Below, in pieces: positions 19,101 to 29,219 of a stretch of DNA of 64,000 nt. The stretch is from Vibrio tasmaniensis (GTDB taxonomy: Bacteria > Pseudomonadota > Gammaproteobacteria > Enterobacterales > Vibrionaceae): contig NZ_AP025510.1 in NCBI RefSeq assembly GCF_024347635.1, positions 1,240,001 through 1,304,000 on the forward strand. The letters run 5' to 3'. The notes under the pieces are model-generated. The model worked only from the letters and a program-made list of their open reading frames with translations. It searched no databases and was not told where the DNA came from. Both the position numbers and the translations under genes were made by a program. Numbering within the stretch: the first letter of the stretch is position 1; each line of letters begins with the position of its first letter.

Positions 19101-19883
19101 ATGGCAATGATGAAAAAGATAATACTAGGACTCGCTTGTGCAGCTGCTTTACTTGGTACCACAGTACAGGCGAAAGAAATCCGTCTAGCGTCAGACTTTA
19201 CCTATCCGCCATTCAACTACAAAAACAGCGAAGGTAAACCGGTTGGATTTGATATTGAGATAGCAGACGCCTTGTGTGAGCAAGCGAAGTTGGATTGTAC
19301 TTGGGTATCACAAAGCTGGGATTCGTTGATTCCAAGTCTATTGGCGAGAAAGTCAGATGTGATCATGGCGTCAATGCGTATCACCGAAGAGCGTAAGCGC
19401 AAGATTTTGTTTACTGATAAGTACTACCAAACCCCAGCTGTGTTTGTTGCTGCCAAAAGCGCGAAGTTCAGCGTTGATGAAAAAGGCTTAGCAGGCAAAA
19501 CCATTGGTGTTCAGCAAGGCACGATTCACGACCGTTACGTCACTGATAAGTTTGGCGATATCGTAGACATCAAGCGTTACACAGGACAAGACGAAGTCTA
19601 CCTTGATATGCAGAATGGTCGTTTAGATTTAACGTTTGGCAACTCGGATCAATTGTCACTCGCTTTCTTAGACAAGAAAGAAGGAGAGGGCTTTGAATTT
19701 AAAGGTAAAGCGGTAACAGACAAAACCTACATTGGTGAGGGTACGGCTTTAGCACTAAGAAAGCAGGATTCAAAGCTGGCGAAAAAATTCAATGCTGCGA
19801 TTGAAGAGATCAGAGCAAACGGTACCTACGACAAGATTGCCTCTAAGTACTTCACTTTTGATATCTATGGCAGCGATTTGTAG
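19101..19883 (+). CDS. Periplasmic amino-acid-binding protein (HisJ/ArgT type)
   Basis: Solute-binding protein of an amino-acid ABC transporter, family 3. A signal peptide ends near TVQA-KE. The mature protein shows IRLASDFTYPPFNYKN, FDIEIADALCEQ, MASMRITEERK and IGVQQGTIHDRYV, as in lysine/arginine/ornithine/histidine binders. A Cys pair (ALCEQ and LDCTW) matches the disulfide found in that subgroup. Three in-frame ATGs lie at 19101, 19107 and 19110; the second has the best spacing from AGGA. It starts one base after the aminotransferase stop, and no permease or ATPase gene follows, so it must use a transporter encoded elsewhere. Confidence 0.92.
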   Translation: MAMMKKIILGLACAAALLGTTVQAKEIRLASDFTYPPFNYKNSEGKPVGFDIEIADALCEQAKLDCTWVSQSWDSLIPSLLARKSDVIMASMRITEERKRKILFTDKYYQTPAVFVAAKSAKFSVDEKGLAGKTIGVQQGTIHDRYVTDKFGDIVDIKRYTGQDEVYLDMQNGRLDLTFGNSDQLSLAFLDKKEGEGFEFKGKAVTDKTYIGEGTALALRKQDSKLAKKFNAAIEEIRANGTYDKIASKYFTFDIYGSDL

Positions 19884-19912
19884 TCGACTTAGAGTCAAAA
19901 TCGAACACTGAG

Positions 19913-19945
19913 AAATCCGAGGGCTGTGAGGCTCTCGGATTTTTA
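19913..19945 (+). terminator. Hairpin terminator after the binding-protein gene
   Basis: AAATCCGAG pairs with CTCGGATTT around a 12-base loop and is followed by a T-run, 30 bases after the stop codon. Confidence 0.85.
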
Positions 19946-20035
19946 TTAGCTCCACAGGACTATTCCTTAGGTGCTTGGGTCTATACGCGTATGGGTGATT
20001 GGGTATTTAAGTGCGCAGTTACAGACGTACAAAAA

Positions 20036-20057
20036 AAGCCACTCTAATGAGTGGCTT
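20036..20057 (-). terminator. Hairpin terminator for the minus-strand exported-protein gene
   Basis: AAGCCACTC pairs with GAGTGGCTT around TAAT. On the minus strand it is followed by seven T bases, and it lies about 50 bases after the stop of the gene at 20110-21477. Confidence 0.85.
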
Positions 20058-20109
20058 GGGGCAGGACTTTAAGGCAGTGTCTTGCGATTAATCGTATTCG
20101 ATGACTGGA

Positions 20110-21477
20110 TTAGTATATTTTATTCCAATCAGAAAGAGTCACATCGCTATTGTCGTAATTGATAGCTTCTGCAGTAACCTTAGATATTTCATCTAACAGT
20201 TGAATGTCTTCTGCATCTGTTACTGTGATAGGGGCAATAACTTCTGAGTTGTCACCTTGTTTGTGTATTGCGTAGGAATCATTGGTTAAAGTTGCTTTAA
20301 CTTCCAGAGATGAATAGACGTTATTTTGATACAGTGATTTTGAAAGAGAAAATTCGCCAACTAGGTTTGTTGCTTTTAGTTGGTCTGCGCTGAATTTAAT
20401 TCCTTTAATCCCATCATGATAATAACGACCATGGATCAACGAGTCTTCGAATTTGAAAGCATCAATATACAAAGATGAAACTGTATCGGGAGTCTTTGCT
20501 TGGTAGTTTACTTGAACAAAAAACTCGGCTTCTTTTGAATCTTCGCTCACAAAGCCAGGGATTAACTTACCACCGGATTCCACCGCACTTGAAGCGACTG
20601 AAATTGCGCCGTGACCTAACTCTAATTTGCTCTCAACTTTAAATTTCTCGTTATCACTATTGCAGTCCTGACATACTACGTTGACAAATTTTGAATACGC
20701 TTGCGCAGGATCTGAGGAATCTTTTTTAACTTGAGCACGTCTAAACAGGCCTGTCCCTGGAGTGTCGTCACTTGATGTTTGATAGAAAGTAAAAGACTCA
20801 TATTGTTCTTCAGGTTCATCAGTAAAGTTATAACTGTTTTCAAGAATGTAGACTAACTCGCCACCACTATTACCTACGCTAGAGCTGTAAGCAATAATTT
20901 CGGAAGGGATAGAAGATTCAAACTCAGTTTTTGTTGTGTCTTTAGTTAATTTTGTTGCCCAGTCACTTGGGTCTTGGCATACCCCTTTCTGAGCAAAATA
21001 GATAATAGAGACCGGTAATGTGGAAATACCGTTCGTTGAGCCGTATTGATCGATAACGTAATCAATACCCGGCCAATTTTTTGCTTCTATGTTTTCGGCA
21101 ATACAAAAATCCATCACCTCTTTATCGACACCTTGCGTCTTAGGATTTTTCTTCAAGTAGTCAACGACAAAGCCGACTTCTTGAGATGCGTCGATCAACT
21201 CTTGTCTTGTTTCCAGTGGCAGTTGAGTGTTCTGGGAGCCCGTAGTCAAAGAAGTCAGCAACGCAGTTGGGGATGTTTTTAATTGCTTAACATTTGTTGC
21301 GTCCATATACAGTGCAGCAGAGTCAAAAAATGAGGCTTTAAGCTTAGTTGTAATCATCTCATCTACGCTATCACGCATGTTCTTGCCGACTTCATGTGCA
21401 CCATTGTAGTGGGCGTTAACGATAGATGAAGAGAATAGGCTTATACAAATGGTTGAAGCTAAAACTGTTTTTTTCAT
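20110..21477 (-). CDS. Exported protein of unknown function, 455 residues
   Basis: I do not recognise this protein. A clear signal peptide is followed by cleavage near VNA-HYN. The first 150 mature residues look helical (EVGKNMRDSVDEMITTKLKA); the rest looks beta-rich and acidic. A CQDPSDW segment and a CQDCN pair suggest disulfides. No enzyme motif is visible. It lies 19 bases after the small lipoprotein gene on the same strand, so the two form an operon with its own terminator. Codon use is AT-richer than the flanking amino-acid genes, which may point to a gain by transfer. Confidence 0.78.
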   Translation of the reverse strand: MKKTVLASTICISLFSSSIVNAHYNGAHEVGKNMRDSVDEMITTKLKASFFDSAALYMDATNVKQLKTSPTALLTSLTTGSQNTQLPLETRQELIDASQEVGFVVDYLKKNPKTQGVDKEVMDFCIAENIEAKNWPGIDYVIDQYGSTNGISTLPVSIIYFAQKGVCQDPSDWATKLTKDTTKTEFESSIPSEIIAYSSSVGNSGGELVYILENSYNFTDEPEEQYESFTFYQTSSDDTPGTGLFRRAQVKKDSSDPAQAYSKFVNVVCQDCNSDNEKFKVESKLELGHGAISVASSAVESGGKLIPGFVSEDSKEAEFFVQVNYQAKTPDTVSSLYIDAFKFEDSLIHGRYYHDGIKGIKFSADQLKATNLVGEFSLSKSLYQNNVYSSLEVKATLTNDSYAIHKQGDNSEVIAPITVTDAEDIQLLDEISKVTAEAINYDNSDVTLSDWNKIY

Positions 21478-21496
21478 AATACTAATCCTTCAAGAT

Positions 21497-21769
21497 CTAT
21501 TGTTTAACTTGACTGAATTTAGTCGGTGTAGAAATAGATAGGCTCGTCTTTCCGACAGGCAAGTTCATAATCGTGTCAACGCCCTCAGAGCTAAGCTTTT
21601 TGGATTGCAAATCAACCTTGCCCAGTTTTTGATCTAGAGTAGATTTAGTCGCAGTCACTTGTTGGGTCTTAGGCTTTGAAGTGGTTGTTGATTTATTAGA
21701 ACTATCCCCTCCACAACCGATTAATGCTATGGGTAATATAATTGCGCTGATATGTAGAAATTTAATCAT
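21497..21769 (-). CDS. Small lipoprotein of unknown function
   Basis: A 90-residue protein with a short signal peptide and lipobox LIGC at residues 16-19, then a Ser/Thr/Lys-rich linker (GGDSSNKSTTTSKPK) and a short polar domain. It should be anchored in the outer membrane. It is the first gene of a two-gene operon with the exported protein that follows, and the two may interact. No family was recognised. Confidence 0.72.
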   Translation of the reverse strand: MIKFLHISAIILPIALIGCGGDSSNKSTTTSKPKTQQVTATKSTLDQKLGKVDLQSKKLSSEGVDTIMNLPVGKTSLSISTPTKFSQVKQ

Positions 21770-21989
21770 TGTTATGGAACCTCATATAACATCGGGGAGA
21801 CCAACCTAGTAGCTGATTGGGTTATTAAGCTTTGTATCAACTGCTTACAATTCATTTTATAATTCATACTGCCGAAATGGGGCAACCGATTGCGTTAAAC
21901 AGAAATTCAATATTGTTCAGTGCAAATTGGTGAGTCGAGACTGTGAATAAGATATAAGGTGCATTAATTAATAAAACTCTAGGTTATTC

Positions 21990-24900
21990 ATGTTCCGCGC
22001 TTTTAATCTACTTTCTCTCCTTATTGTTGCTTTTACCGTATCCCTTTACGCTAAGGCCAGCGGCTCTATTACAATCGGAGTTCAAACCTCAGACTTTTCT
22101 CCGTATGTAGTTGTGCAGGGCGGGGAGGTTTCGGGACTGTTACCTGAATTAACCAATTTCTATGCAAAAGATGAACTGAATGACTTGGAGTTTGTCGGTT
22201 TTCATTCGCCGTCTGATCTAAACAACGTACTTAATACTGAGCAAGTTGATGCCATCATTACGGCAGAGCAAAATGTTGCTAGTAGCGGTGTTATTTATTC
22301 CAAACCTATCTTATCGAGTCGAATGGTTAGCCTAAGTAGTGAGCCTATTGAAAGTCACTTATTAATGAAGGGGCGAGATCTCGCTTATTTTGAGGACTCA
22401 AGTAACGCTACCTCTGTAAAATCACTCCTGCCATTCTCTTCTTTTGAGTCATATTCATCTTATCAAAGTGCAATTGCTGATGTTGCTAGAGAGAAAGCGC
22501 TAGCTATTGTTGACGATGGGGTATTGCTACACAGCAAGCTAATGAATAGTCCGTATGAATTATTTTTGTCCGTTAACTTGCATGACGGTTTACCGTTAAA
22601 TAATTATGTTATTGCCTTGTTGGATACGCCTAAAAATAGGAAGTTATTAGGTAGTATCAACACAGCTATAAGCCAAGATAACTCAAACAAACTGGTTAAT
22701 ATCCGCAAGAAGTGGCTGAATGAAATACAAAGACGTCTGCTTTTAGTTGTGAGTAAAAATAAGCTGCTATTAACTGAAAAAGAACAGCAGTTCCTCCTTC
22801 TCAATCCGAACATATATGTATCACCCACGGTCGATTCTAAACCTATTTCCTTCGTGAACACTAAAGACCAGCCTGATGGTATTTCAATTGACATACTGAA
22901 CGAAATATCCCGACTTACGGGGTTAAACTTTATTTACGAAAACGACCTCGATTTACAGGGCAACCAAGCTCACCCTGTCTCTCTACCAGTCATTCATACT
23001 AAGGCGACGCCTTCAGCTGGTGACGACGAGCATCACCTCTATTCTAAACCTTACATGGTTGAGCCGTGGGCTCTGATTGGCAAAAGTGATACGAGCAAAT
23101 TGGCGGTGTTCGGTGAATTAACGAAGAGCTCTATTATTGGAACCATCAACGACAGTGTCGGCATACAGCTTGTGAAGCGTTATTGCGAGGCGTGTCCAAT
23201 CAAGACTTATGGCTCTGATTTACTTTTATTAGATGCAGTGGATAAAGGCGAGATAGATTCAGCGATGCTTTCGCTTTATTTAGCATCACCTCTGTTACAA
23301 GGGCAGTATTCTGGGTATCTACGTGTAACCAGCTTACTGTCCAAAGACAACGATGTACCTGTAGCTTACAGTGTTGAAGCAGACCAAGAAGTGCTGAACA
23401 ATATTATCAATAAAGCACTGTTCGCCATACCTCATCACAAGTATCAGCAGATTAAGAAGCACTGGTTAGATGTGTCTTATGAGTCAGGTGTCGATACGGT
23501 AGATGTTATCTTGGGTGCTGCAATCTTAATCTCTGTAGCATCGGTTCTTATTATGCTTGTGATGGCGTGGAGCTGGAAACTAAGACGTGAAGTTGAAGAT
23601 CGAAAGCGAGCTGAATCCGCCCTCAAATATCAAGTGGAGTTCGAGCGTTCATTGTTAGACGCAATGCCGTTTCCTATTGTTGTGCGTAACTTAGATAACC
23701 AGATAATCAGCTTGAACAGTGCCGCGCAGCAGCTTACTGGTTTTGAGCTGATCGAAAGAACCATCGTTAATAACTCCGATGAAGATACAATGATCCACCA
23801 CGGGGTTGTTTTACCTCGCTTAGAAAAAGAAGTCGCTTCGCCACAAGGCAGTAAACACTACGCGTATTGGAAATGTCCGTATATCTCTAATGGGAATATC
23901 GAAGGTTCAGTGACCATTCTGGATGATCTTACTGAGCTTTACGAAGCGAAAAAAATTGCTAAAAGTGCCGATGACCGAGTTCAGAAACTTGCAAACAATT
24001 TGCATGGCGCAGTTATACAGCATATTCAGCCTAAACGAAGTCTTCATGACATTGAATTCGTGTTTATTAGTAATGGGGTAGAGGAGCTTTTAGGCCTTAC
24101 GCCTGCGCAACTGCGCCGCTCTCCAATTAGTTTTTTCTCACCGCTTAATGCTCAAGATCGTCGAACCTTAATTAAGAAAGTTCGTAGTGGTAATAAAGAG
24201 GGGAAACTGAGCCTCGATATCGGTGTGAATATTGATAACCAGAATCGATGGCTCAACTTGCAGAGTAAGATTTCTGATTTGGGTGAATATTATGAATGGG
24301 ATTCGGTACTGACTGATATTACCGAACTCAAATTGCAGCAAGAAGAGTTAACACAAGCAAGACAAAGTGCTATCGCAGCCACTGAGGCAAAGTCTCGATT
24401 TTTGGCAAATATGAGTCATGAAATCCGCACTCCACTGGGGGGGATTGTTAGCTTGTTGGAATTGTCTGAGCAATATGAAGTGGGTTATGAAGTTCAAAAA
24501 ATCCATACAACGCTGAGTCAATCTGCAAATAACCTACTGCATATTGTTAACGACATTCTCGATTTCTCAAAAATTGAAGCAGGCAAGTTGACACTAGATT
24601 ATCAGCCTGCAAGCCTTGATACATTGACGCTTAGAGTGACTCAGTTACAGGCAAGGCAAGCTCATGCCAAAGGGTTACAGTTTAAATTTTGGTTAGACCC
24701 AGAGTTGATTGATTCGGTGCTAATGGATGATATTCGTATTGGACAGGTTTTAAATAACTTGTTGAGTAACGCCATTAAATTTACTGAATATGGAACCGTT
24801 GGTTTAACGGCAAAGCTGATCAGTCTAAAAGGTGATCAGCAACAAATTTGTTTTGAAGTGTTTGACAGTGGTATCGGTATCAGTGAAGAACATATTCGAA

Positions 24901-26282
24901 ATCTGTTCCAACCTTTTGTTCAAGCTGACGAAGGAACCACGAGGAAATATGGTGGTTCAGGTCTTGGTTTGACTATCTCTAAACAACTTATTGAGCAAAT
25001 GGGTGGCAGCCTCAATGTCACGAGTAAGATCAATATCGGTTCAACGTTCTCTATTTCACTGCCGCTTAAAACGTTAGCTGAAAATAACAAAGTGGGCATG
25101 AATGGAAAAGTGGCACTACTAACCAAAACTTTCATGCAGCAAAGCGAGTTAGAGAATTACCTAACGTCTTGGGGTATTAAGGTTATCTCAAAGAATGTTC
25201 ATGCGACTAAAGAGCTCGCACATTGGATCGACACCATTGAGCCTGATTTCGTGTTTGTTGCTCATGAACTCGATCAGAGTATTGACTCGTTCACCGAAAA
25301 CGTACGGTTTATTTGTGTCAGTGAACAAGGAATGCTTTCACCTGCGCCATGTAAATTGGGTTGGAATTTATCTGCAAACCCATTGCTGCCTTCACAGTTG
25401 ACGCACTGTTTGCACAACAGTCCAGCGTTTGTGGAGGATGTTGTCAAAGATGATAGCAACGTCAAACTGAGCACTGAGTCTCGCGAGTCGGCCAAGCAAA
25501 ATCAAAGGCTTATCCTAATTGCGGAGGATCACCCGATCAATCAACAGATCATTCTTCAACAAATTGAGCAGTTAGGTTTTCATGCCGATATGGTAGATAA
25601 CGGCAAGGAAGCATTAATTGCCTTAGATAATGAAGATTATGGACTGCTGATTACCGATTGTCACATGCCTGAAATGGATGGGTACGAGTTAACAAGGCAG
25701 ATCCGAGCCAAAGAGCAGAGCCAAAACCAACCTCGGCTTCCGATCATTGCGTTGACCGCGAACGCTGTACAAGGTGAGAACGATAAGTGTTTTGAGATTG
25801 GTATGGATGACTTCTTATCAAAACCAACCAAATTAAGGGTGATCGGCGACACTATTATCAAGCATCTTGACAAGGTGCAATCAGTTGTCGATAAGCCTTG
25901 TACTGGCATTTCGGAACCTAAGGATGACCAGGACTTAGCCCCGATTGATCTAGCCAATTTAACCGAATTGTTTGGTGACCAAGATCTCGTCGCTCAGATC
26001 ATCGCAGACTTTATCAAAAGCCATTCAGCCGACATGCCTTTGCTTCATGCGGCATGTGAGCAGAGAGAGCTCGAGGCCATTAAACAGGTAGCCCATAAGA
26101 TGAAGGGAGCGGCAAAAATGGTAGGGACAGAGGACATTGCCAATCAATTGCAAACAATGGAATTGGTCTCCTTAAGTGACTTAGATGGTATTCAAGCGCA
26201 TTACAACAGACTCGAAGAGTTGACGAACCAATTAAAAGCTTATTGTTCAGAATCAATCAAACCAGTTAAGGAGCTATCATGA
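21990..26282 (+). CDS. BvgS-like hybrid sensor kinase with two periplasmic binding domains
   Basis: Unorthodox membrane kinase of 1430 residues. A signal peptide (1-24) is followed by two family-3 solute-binding domains (about 25-245 and 262-500). A membrane helix lies at about 507-529. Two PAS-like regions (about 545-660 and 665-790) precede HisKA with H810 in MSHEIRTPLG and a HATPase with DSGIGI and GGSGLGLTIS. A receiver has D1223 in ITDCHMPEMDG, and an Hpt domain has H1369 in HKMKGAAKMVG. This is the BvgS/VieS/RocS1 architecture. It overlaps the REC-EAL gene by 4 bases (ATGA), so that protein is the likely phosphorelay output. The ligand is unknown. Confidence 0.95.
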   Translation: MFRAFNLLSLLIVAFTVSLYAKASGSITIGVQTSDFSPYVVVQGGEVSGLLPELTNFYAKDELNDLEFVGFHSPSDLNNVLNTEQVDAIITAEQNVASSGVIYSKPILSSRMVSLSSEPIESHLLMKGRDLAYFEDSSNATSVKSLLPFSSFESYSSYQSAIADVAREKALAIVDDGVLLHSKLMNSPYELFLSVNLHDGLPLNNYVIALLDTPKNRKLLGSINTAISQDNSNKLVNIRKKWLNEIQRRLLLVVSKNKLLLTEKEQQFLLLNPNIYVSPTVDSKPISFVNTKDQPDGISIDILNEISRLTGLNFIYENDLDLQGNQAHPVSLPVIHTKATPSAGDDEHHLYSKPYMVEPWALIGKSDTSKLAVFGELTKSSIIGTINDSVGIQLVKRYCEACPIKTYGSDLLLLDAVDKGEIDSAMLSLYLASPLLQGQYSGYLRVTSLLSKDNDVPVAYSVEADQEVLNNIINKALFAIPHHKYQQIKKHWLDVSYESGVDTVDVILGAAILISVASVLIMLVMAWSWKLRREVEDRKRAESALKYQVEFERSLLDAMPFPIVVRNLDNQIISLNSAAQQLTGFELIERTIVNNSDEDTMIHHGVVLPRLEKEVASPQGSKHYAYWKCPYISNGNIEGSVTILDDLTELYEAKKIAKSADDRVQKLANNLHGAVIQHIQPKRSLHDIEFVFISNGVEELLGLTPAQLRRSPISFFSPLNAQDRRTLIKKVRSGNKEGKLSLDIGVNIDNQNRWLNLQSKISDLGEYYEWDSVLTDITELKLQQEELTQARQSAIAATEAKSRFLANMSHEIRTPLGGIVSLLELSEQYEVGYEVQKIHTTLSQSANNLLHIVNDILDFSKIEAGKLTLDYQPASLDTLTLRVTQLQARQAHAKGLQFKFWLDPELIDSVLMDDIRIGQVLNNLLSNAIKFTEYGTVGLTAKLISLKGDQQQICFEVFDSGIGISEEHIRNLFQPFVQADEGTTRKYGGSGLGLTISKQLIEQMGGSLNVTSKINIGSTFSISLPLKTLAENNKVGMNGKVALLTKTFMQQSELENYLTSWGIKVISKNVHATKELAHWIDTIEPDFVFVAHELDQSIDSFTENVRFICVSEQGMLSPAPCKLGWNLSANPLLPSQLTHCLHNSPAFVEDVVKDDSNVKLSTESRESAKQNQRLILIAEDHPINQQIILQQIEQLGFHADMVDNGKEALIALDNEDYGLLITDCHMPEMDGYELTRQIRAKEQSQNQPRLPIIALTANAVQGENDKCFEIGMDDFLSKPTKLRVIGDTIIKHLDKVQSVVDKPCTGISEPKDDQDLAPIDLANLTELFGDQDLVAQIIADFIKSHSADMPLLHAACEQRELEAIKQVAHKMKGAAKMVGTEDIANQLQTMELVSLSDLDGIQAHYNRLEELTNQLKAYCSESIKPVKELS

Positions 26283-27475
26283 GCCAACATGTTGTAGTGA
26301 TAGAAGACCACCCTTTTCAATTGAATGTAATGGTGATGGTTTTAAAGAGTTTAGGCATGGAGAATGTCCAGCCCTTTGAATGTGGGTGTAAGGCTCTAGA
26401 GTTTATCGAGGCCTCTTCTGTCGATTTGATCTTATGTGATCTGAATATGCCGATGATCGATGGCATCGAACTCCTAAAACGCCTTGCAGAGTCAGACTTT
26501 CAAGGCAATATCATCATCACGAGTGCGGAAAGCAAAACAGTACTCGATGCCGCAAGAAAGATGTGTAAAGCGTTTAACTTGAATCTACTTGGTGTTCTTG
26601 AAAAGCCAATAGCAAAAGATTCTTTGTCAAAGTTAATTAACCTTAACTCTACAAAAGAAGTAGCAACGGCTAATCCTAACAGCGAAATCGTTATTACGGA
26701 CGAAGACATAACAAAAGCGGTAAGCAATCAAGAGTTCATGTTTCATTACCAGCCGATAGTGTGTATCCATAGTGGTGAATGGCGAGAAAGTGAATCGTTA
26801 ATTCGATGGCAGCACCCTCGCTATGGTGTGCTCAGTCCATTTTTCTTTTTGTCTCGGTTACTTGAGTCAGGAAAAATGGGAGAGGTGATGAAGTATTTAA
26901 TCAATCAAGCGATCAATGAGAAGTCATTTCTCGGAGAGCGGAGATTTGCAATAAACTTAACAGCTAAAGATATTATTGACGGTGATATTGTTGATTATAT
27001 CTTCGCTTTGATTGACCAAGGTGAACTTGGGGCTGAACAGATAAAATTGGAATTAACAGAATCTGACTTGGTTGAAAGTGTCGCTCTTGCTTTGGCGTCT
27101 ACTACTCGGATATGCATGCGTGGGATTCCCCTCGCGATCGACGACTTTGGAACGGGTTACTCTTCACTTAAGCAACTCGATGACCTGCCATTTTCAGCGC
27201 TAAAACTGGATATAGACTTTGTGAAGAATATGCAAAGCAGTCGTTCTAGCCATGCCATTGTCCGCGCTACTCTCTATTTAGCTCACTTACTAGAGCTGAG
27301 TACGGTCGCTGAAGGGGTTGAAGATCATTCACTTTGGGTGGACATACGTGAAATTAGTAATGTCGACACATTGGTTCAGGGGTATTTTATTGCTCGCCCA
27401 ATGCCTGCGGATAAGCTTTTAGAGTGGAAAGATGAGTGGGACAGAAGAATTAAAGAGCTGAACTTAATTAAATAA
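26279..27475 (+). CDS. Response regulator with EAL phosphodiesterase domain (RocR-like)
   Basis: Cytosolic two-domain protein of 398 residues. The REC domain (about 1-125) has VVIEDHPFQLN and phospho-Asp in LCDLNMPMIDG. The EAL domain (about 145-390) should hydrolyse cyclic di-GMP. The signature is ESLIRW instead of EALLRW. The other key residues are present: INLTAKDI (Asn), LELTESD, DDFGTGYSSL, LKLD, AEGVED and VQGYFIARP. The layout matches Pseudomonas RocR and, without the DNA-binding domain, V. cholerae VieA. Translational coupling to the hybrid kinase supports a phosphorelay that lowers c-di-GMP. Confidence 0.94.
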   Translation: MSQHVVVIEDHPFQLNVMVMVLKSLGMENVQPFECGCKALEFIEASSVDLILCDLNMPMIDGIELLKRLAESDFQGNIIITSAESKTVLDAARKMCKAFNLNLLGVLEKPIAKDSLSKLINLNSTKEVATANPNSEIVITDEDITKAVSNQEFMFHYQPIVCIHSGEWRESESLIRWQHPRYGVLSPFFFLSRLLESGKMGEVMKYLINQAINEKSFLGERRFAINLTAKDIIDGDIVDYIFALIDQGELGAEQIKLELTESDLVESVALALASTTRICMRGIPLAIDDFGTGYSSLKQLDDLPFSALKLDIDFVKNMQSSRSSHAIVRATLYLAHLLELSTVAEGVEDHSLWVDIREISNVDTLVQGYFIARPMPADKLLEWKDEWDRRIKELNLIK

Positions 27476-27587
27476 ATTAAATAAGCGGGCTTTGAACATA
27501 ACGGTAAATTTGTTTAGTGAATGTGTTCGCTATTAAATATGAACAAACGTTAACATCAGCCACAACCAGCGCTAATGAAAAAACCTT

Positions 27588-29207
27588 ATGCTATTGTCTC
27601 GCTACATCAACATCAAAGTACAGTTTATTGTACTGCTCTCAATAATATCTCTTAGCCTAGCTGCCATTATCTCGATAAATGTCTTTATTCATAATGATAA
27701 TAGTCAGCGCCTAAAGCAGTTAGAGTCAAGTTACTACCCTGCACTTGAGCATGCGACGAAAATATATTCTCTTTTACCTAACGTGAAGCAACAGTTCGAA
27801 GCTGCTGTCGTGATGGAAGATGAGCAAGCTCTCGATTTTGCGCGTCAAATTTCTTCTGAACTTCAAGTTGAAGCGAGTCGCGGTGCTGATGTGTTGCCTT
27901 CGCAAGCGACAACCTTTAATAAGCTGTCACAGAAACTAGCAAGGTACACAGACTCTGCGTACGCGCTGAGCGAAGATTTCATTAATCTCAATGACTCTTT
28001 TGAAAATCTGACTTCTAGAGCAAACCAACTTAGCACTGAATATGATTCATTAGTTGCGTTAAGTGAGACGTTACGTTCATCTGCGAGCCAGAAGGTCGTA
28101 GAGACTATCTTACACTCTGAAAAAGCCGCTAATGACGCTGCTAATCAATCTATTTGGTTAGGTGTGTTCTTTTTGATTTCTGTTATTTCTGTTGGTTACG
28201 CCATATTCAAGTCGGTTATTAGCTCAATATTGCTTGTGACAGAAAAGATGAAGGCGATTGCGACAGGGGATGGTGACTTAACGGTACGCATCGACTACGC
28301 AGGAAAGGATGAGATATCAACGCTTGTTGAGAGTTTCAATCAATTCATTGAAAAGCTACAAGGCATTATCGCGAGTACGTTAAGCATTGGACACGAGCTC
28401 GAGGTTGTCAGCGACAAGATTCGTAGCGAGTCGAATCAAACCTTGGCTCTAAATAGCACTCAACGTGATCACATCGAAGAGGTTACCGAGGCGGTTAATA
28501 ATATCATCGACCTTATAGAACAAGTTGTTAACTTTGCATCGCATGCAGACTCTCAAGCTCAAAAAGCCAATTCTAGTGCTCAAACAGGAACACAAGTCGT
28601 TCTTAAAACGAGTAAAGAAATTGAAGAGCTGGCGACAAACATCCGCGATACAGCCTGTAAGTTGAAAGAGCTTGATCAAAATGCAAGTAATGTTGGGTCG
28701 ATACTAAACACAATACAAAGCGTCGCTGAGCAAACAAACTTGCTTGCACTTAATGCCGCAATTGAAGCTGCGCGAGCTGGCGAACATGGCCGAGGCTTTG
28801 CAGTCGTTTCCGATGAAGTGCGCGTGTTAGCGAACAATACTCAACAGTCTGCAACAGAAATTAATGCCTTGTTGGTTGATCTTAAGTCGGGTTCTAACGC
28901 TGCCGTTGGTGCGATGGATCAAGGCTTAGCAAGTTCCTCACAGGCAGTTGGAGACGCGCAGAACGCGGGCGACTATTTATTAGAAATTAGTGGGCAGGTA
29001 GAAGAAATTACCGAGCTCAATAAACAAATTGCAAGCACTACTGAGCATCAAGCTCGTGCTTCAAAACAAATTCATACCCATATGGATGATTTTAGACAGT
29101 GCTCTCATCAAGTATCTCAGTCGACAGATCAACTCGAAGCTCTAAGCCACCAGTTAAGTGGCATCGTTACTGAGCTGAGTAAATCAACATCACAATTTAA
29201 AGTATAA
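27588..29207 (+). CDS. Methyl-accepting chemotaxis protein
   Basis: Transmembrane chemoreceptor of 539 residues. The first helix is at about 10-31, followed by a helical periplasmic domain of about 150 residues (four-helix-bundle-like). The second helix is at about 186-206, followed by HAMP. A long coiled-coil signalling domain has the invariant hairpin tip [19 protein letters not shown]. The C-terminus lacks a CheR-binding pentapeptide. It starts 112 bases after the EAL gene and ends 12 bases before the porin, so it is likely part of the same sensory operon or a second operon with the porin. Confidence 0.95.
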   Translation: MLLSRYINIKVQFIVLLSIISLSLAAIISINVFIHNDNSQRLKQLESSYYPALEHATKIYSLLPNVKQQFEAAVVMEDEQALDFARQISSELQVEASRGADVLPSQATTFNKLSQKLARYTDSAYALSEDFINLNDSFENLTSRANQLSTEYDSLVALSETLRSSASQKVVETILHSEKAANDAANQSIWLGVFFLISVISVGYAIFKSVISSILLVTEKMKAIATGDGDLTVRIDYAGKDEISTLVESFNQFIEKLQGIIASTLSIGHELEVVSDKIRSESNQTLALNSTQRDHIEEVTEAVNNIIDLIEQVVNFASHADSQAQKANSSAQTGTQVVLKTSKEIEELATNIRDTACKLKELDQNASNVGSILNTIQSVAEQTNLLALNAAIEAARAGEHGRGFAVVSDEVRVLANNTQQSATEINALLVDLKSGSNAAVGAMDQGLASSSQAVGDAQNAGDYLLEISGQVEEITELNKQIASTTEHQARASKQIHTHMDDFRQCSHQVSQSTDQLEALSHQLSGIVTELSKSTSQFKV

Positions 29208-29219
29208 CGGAGAACAACA

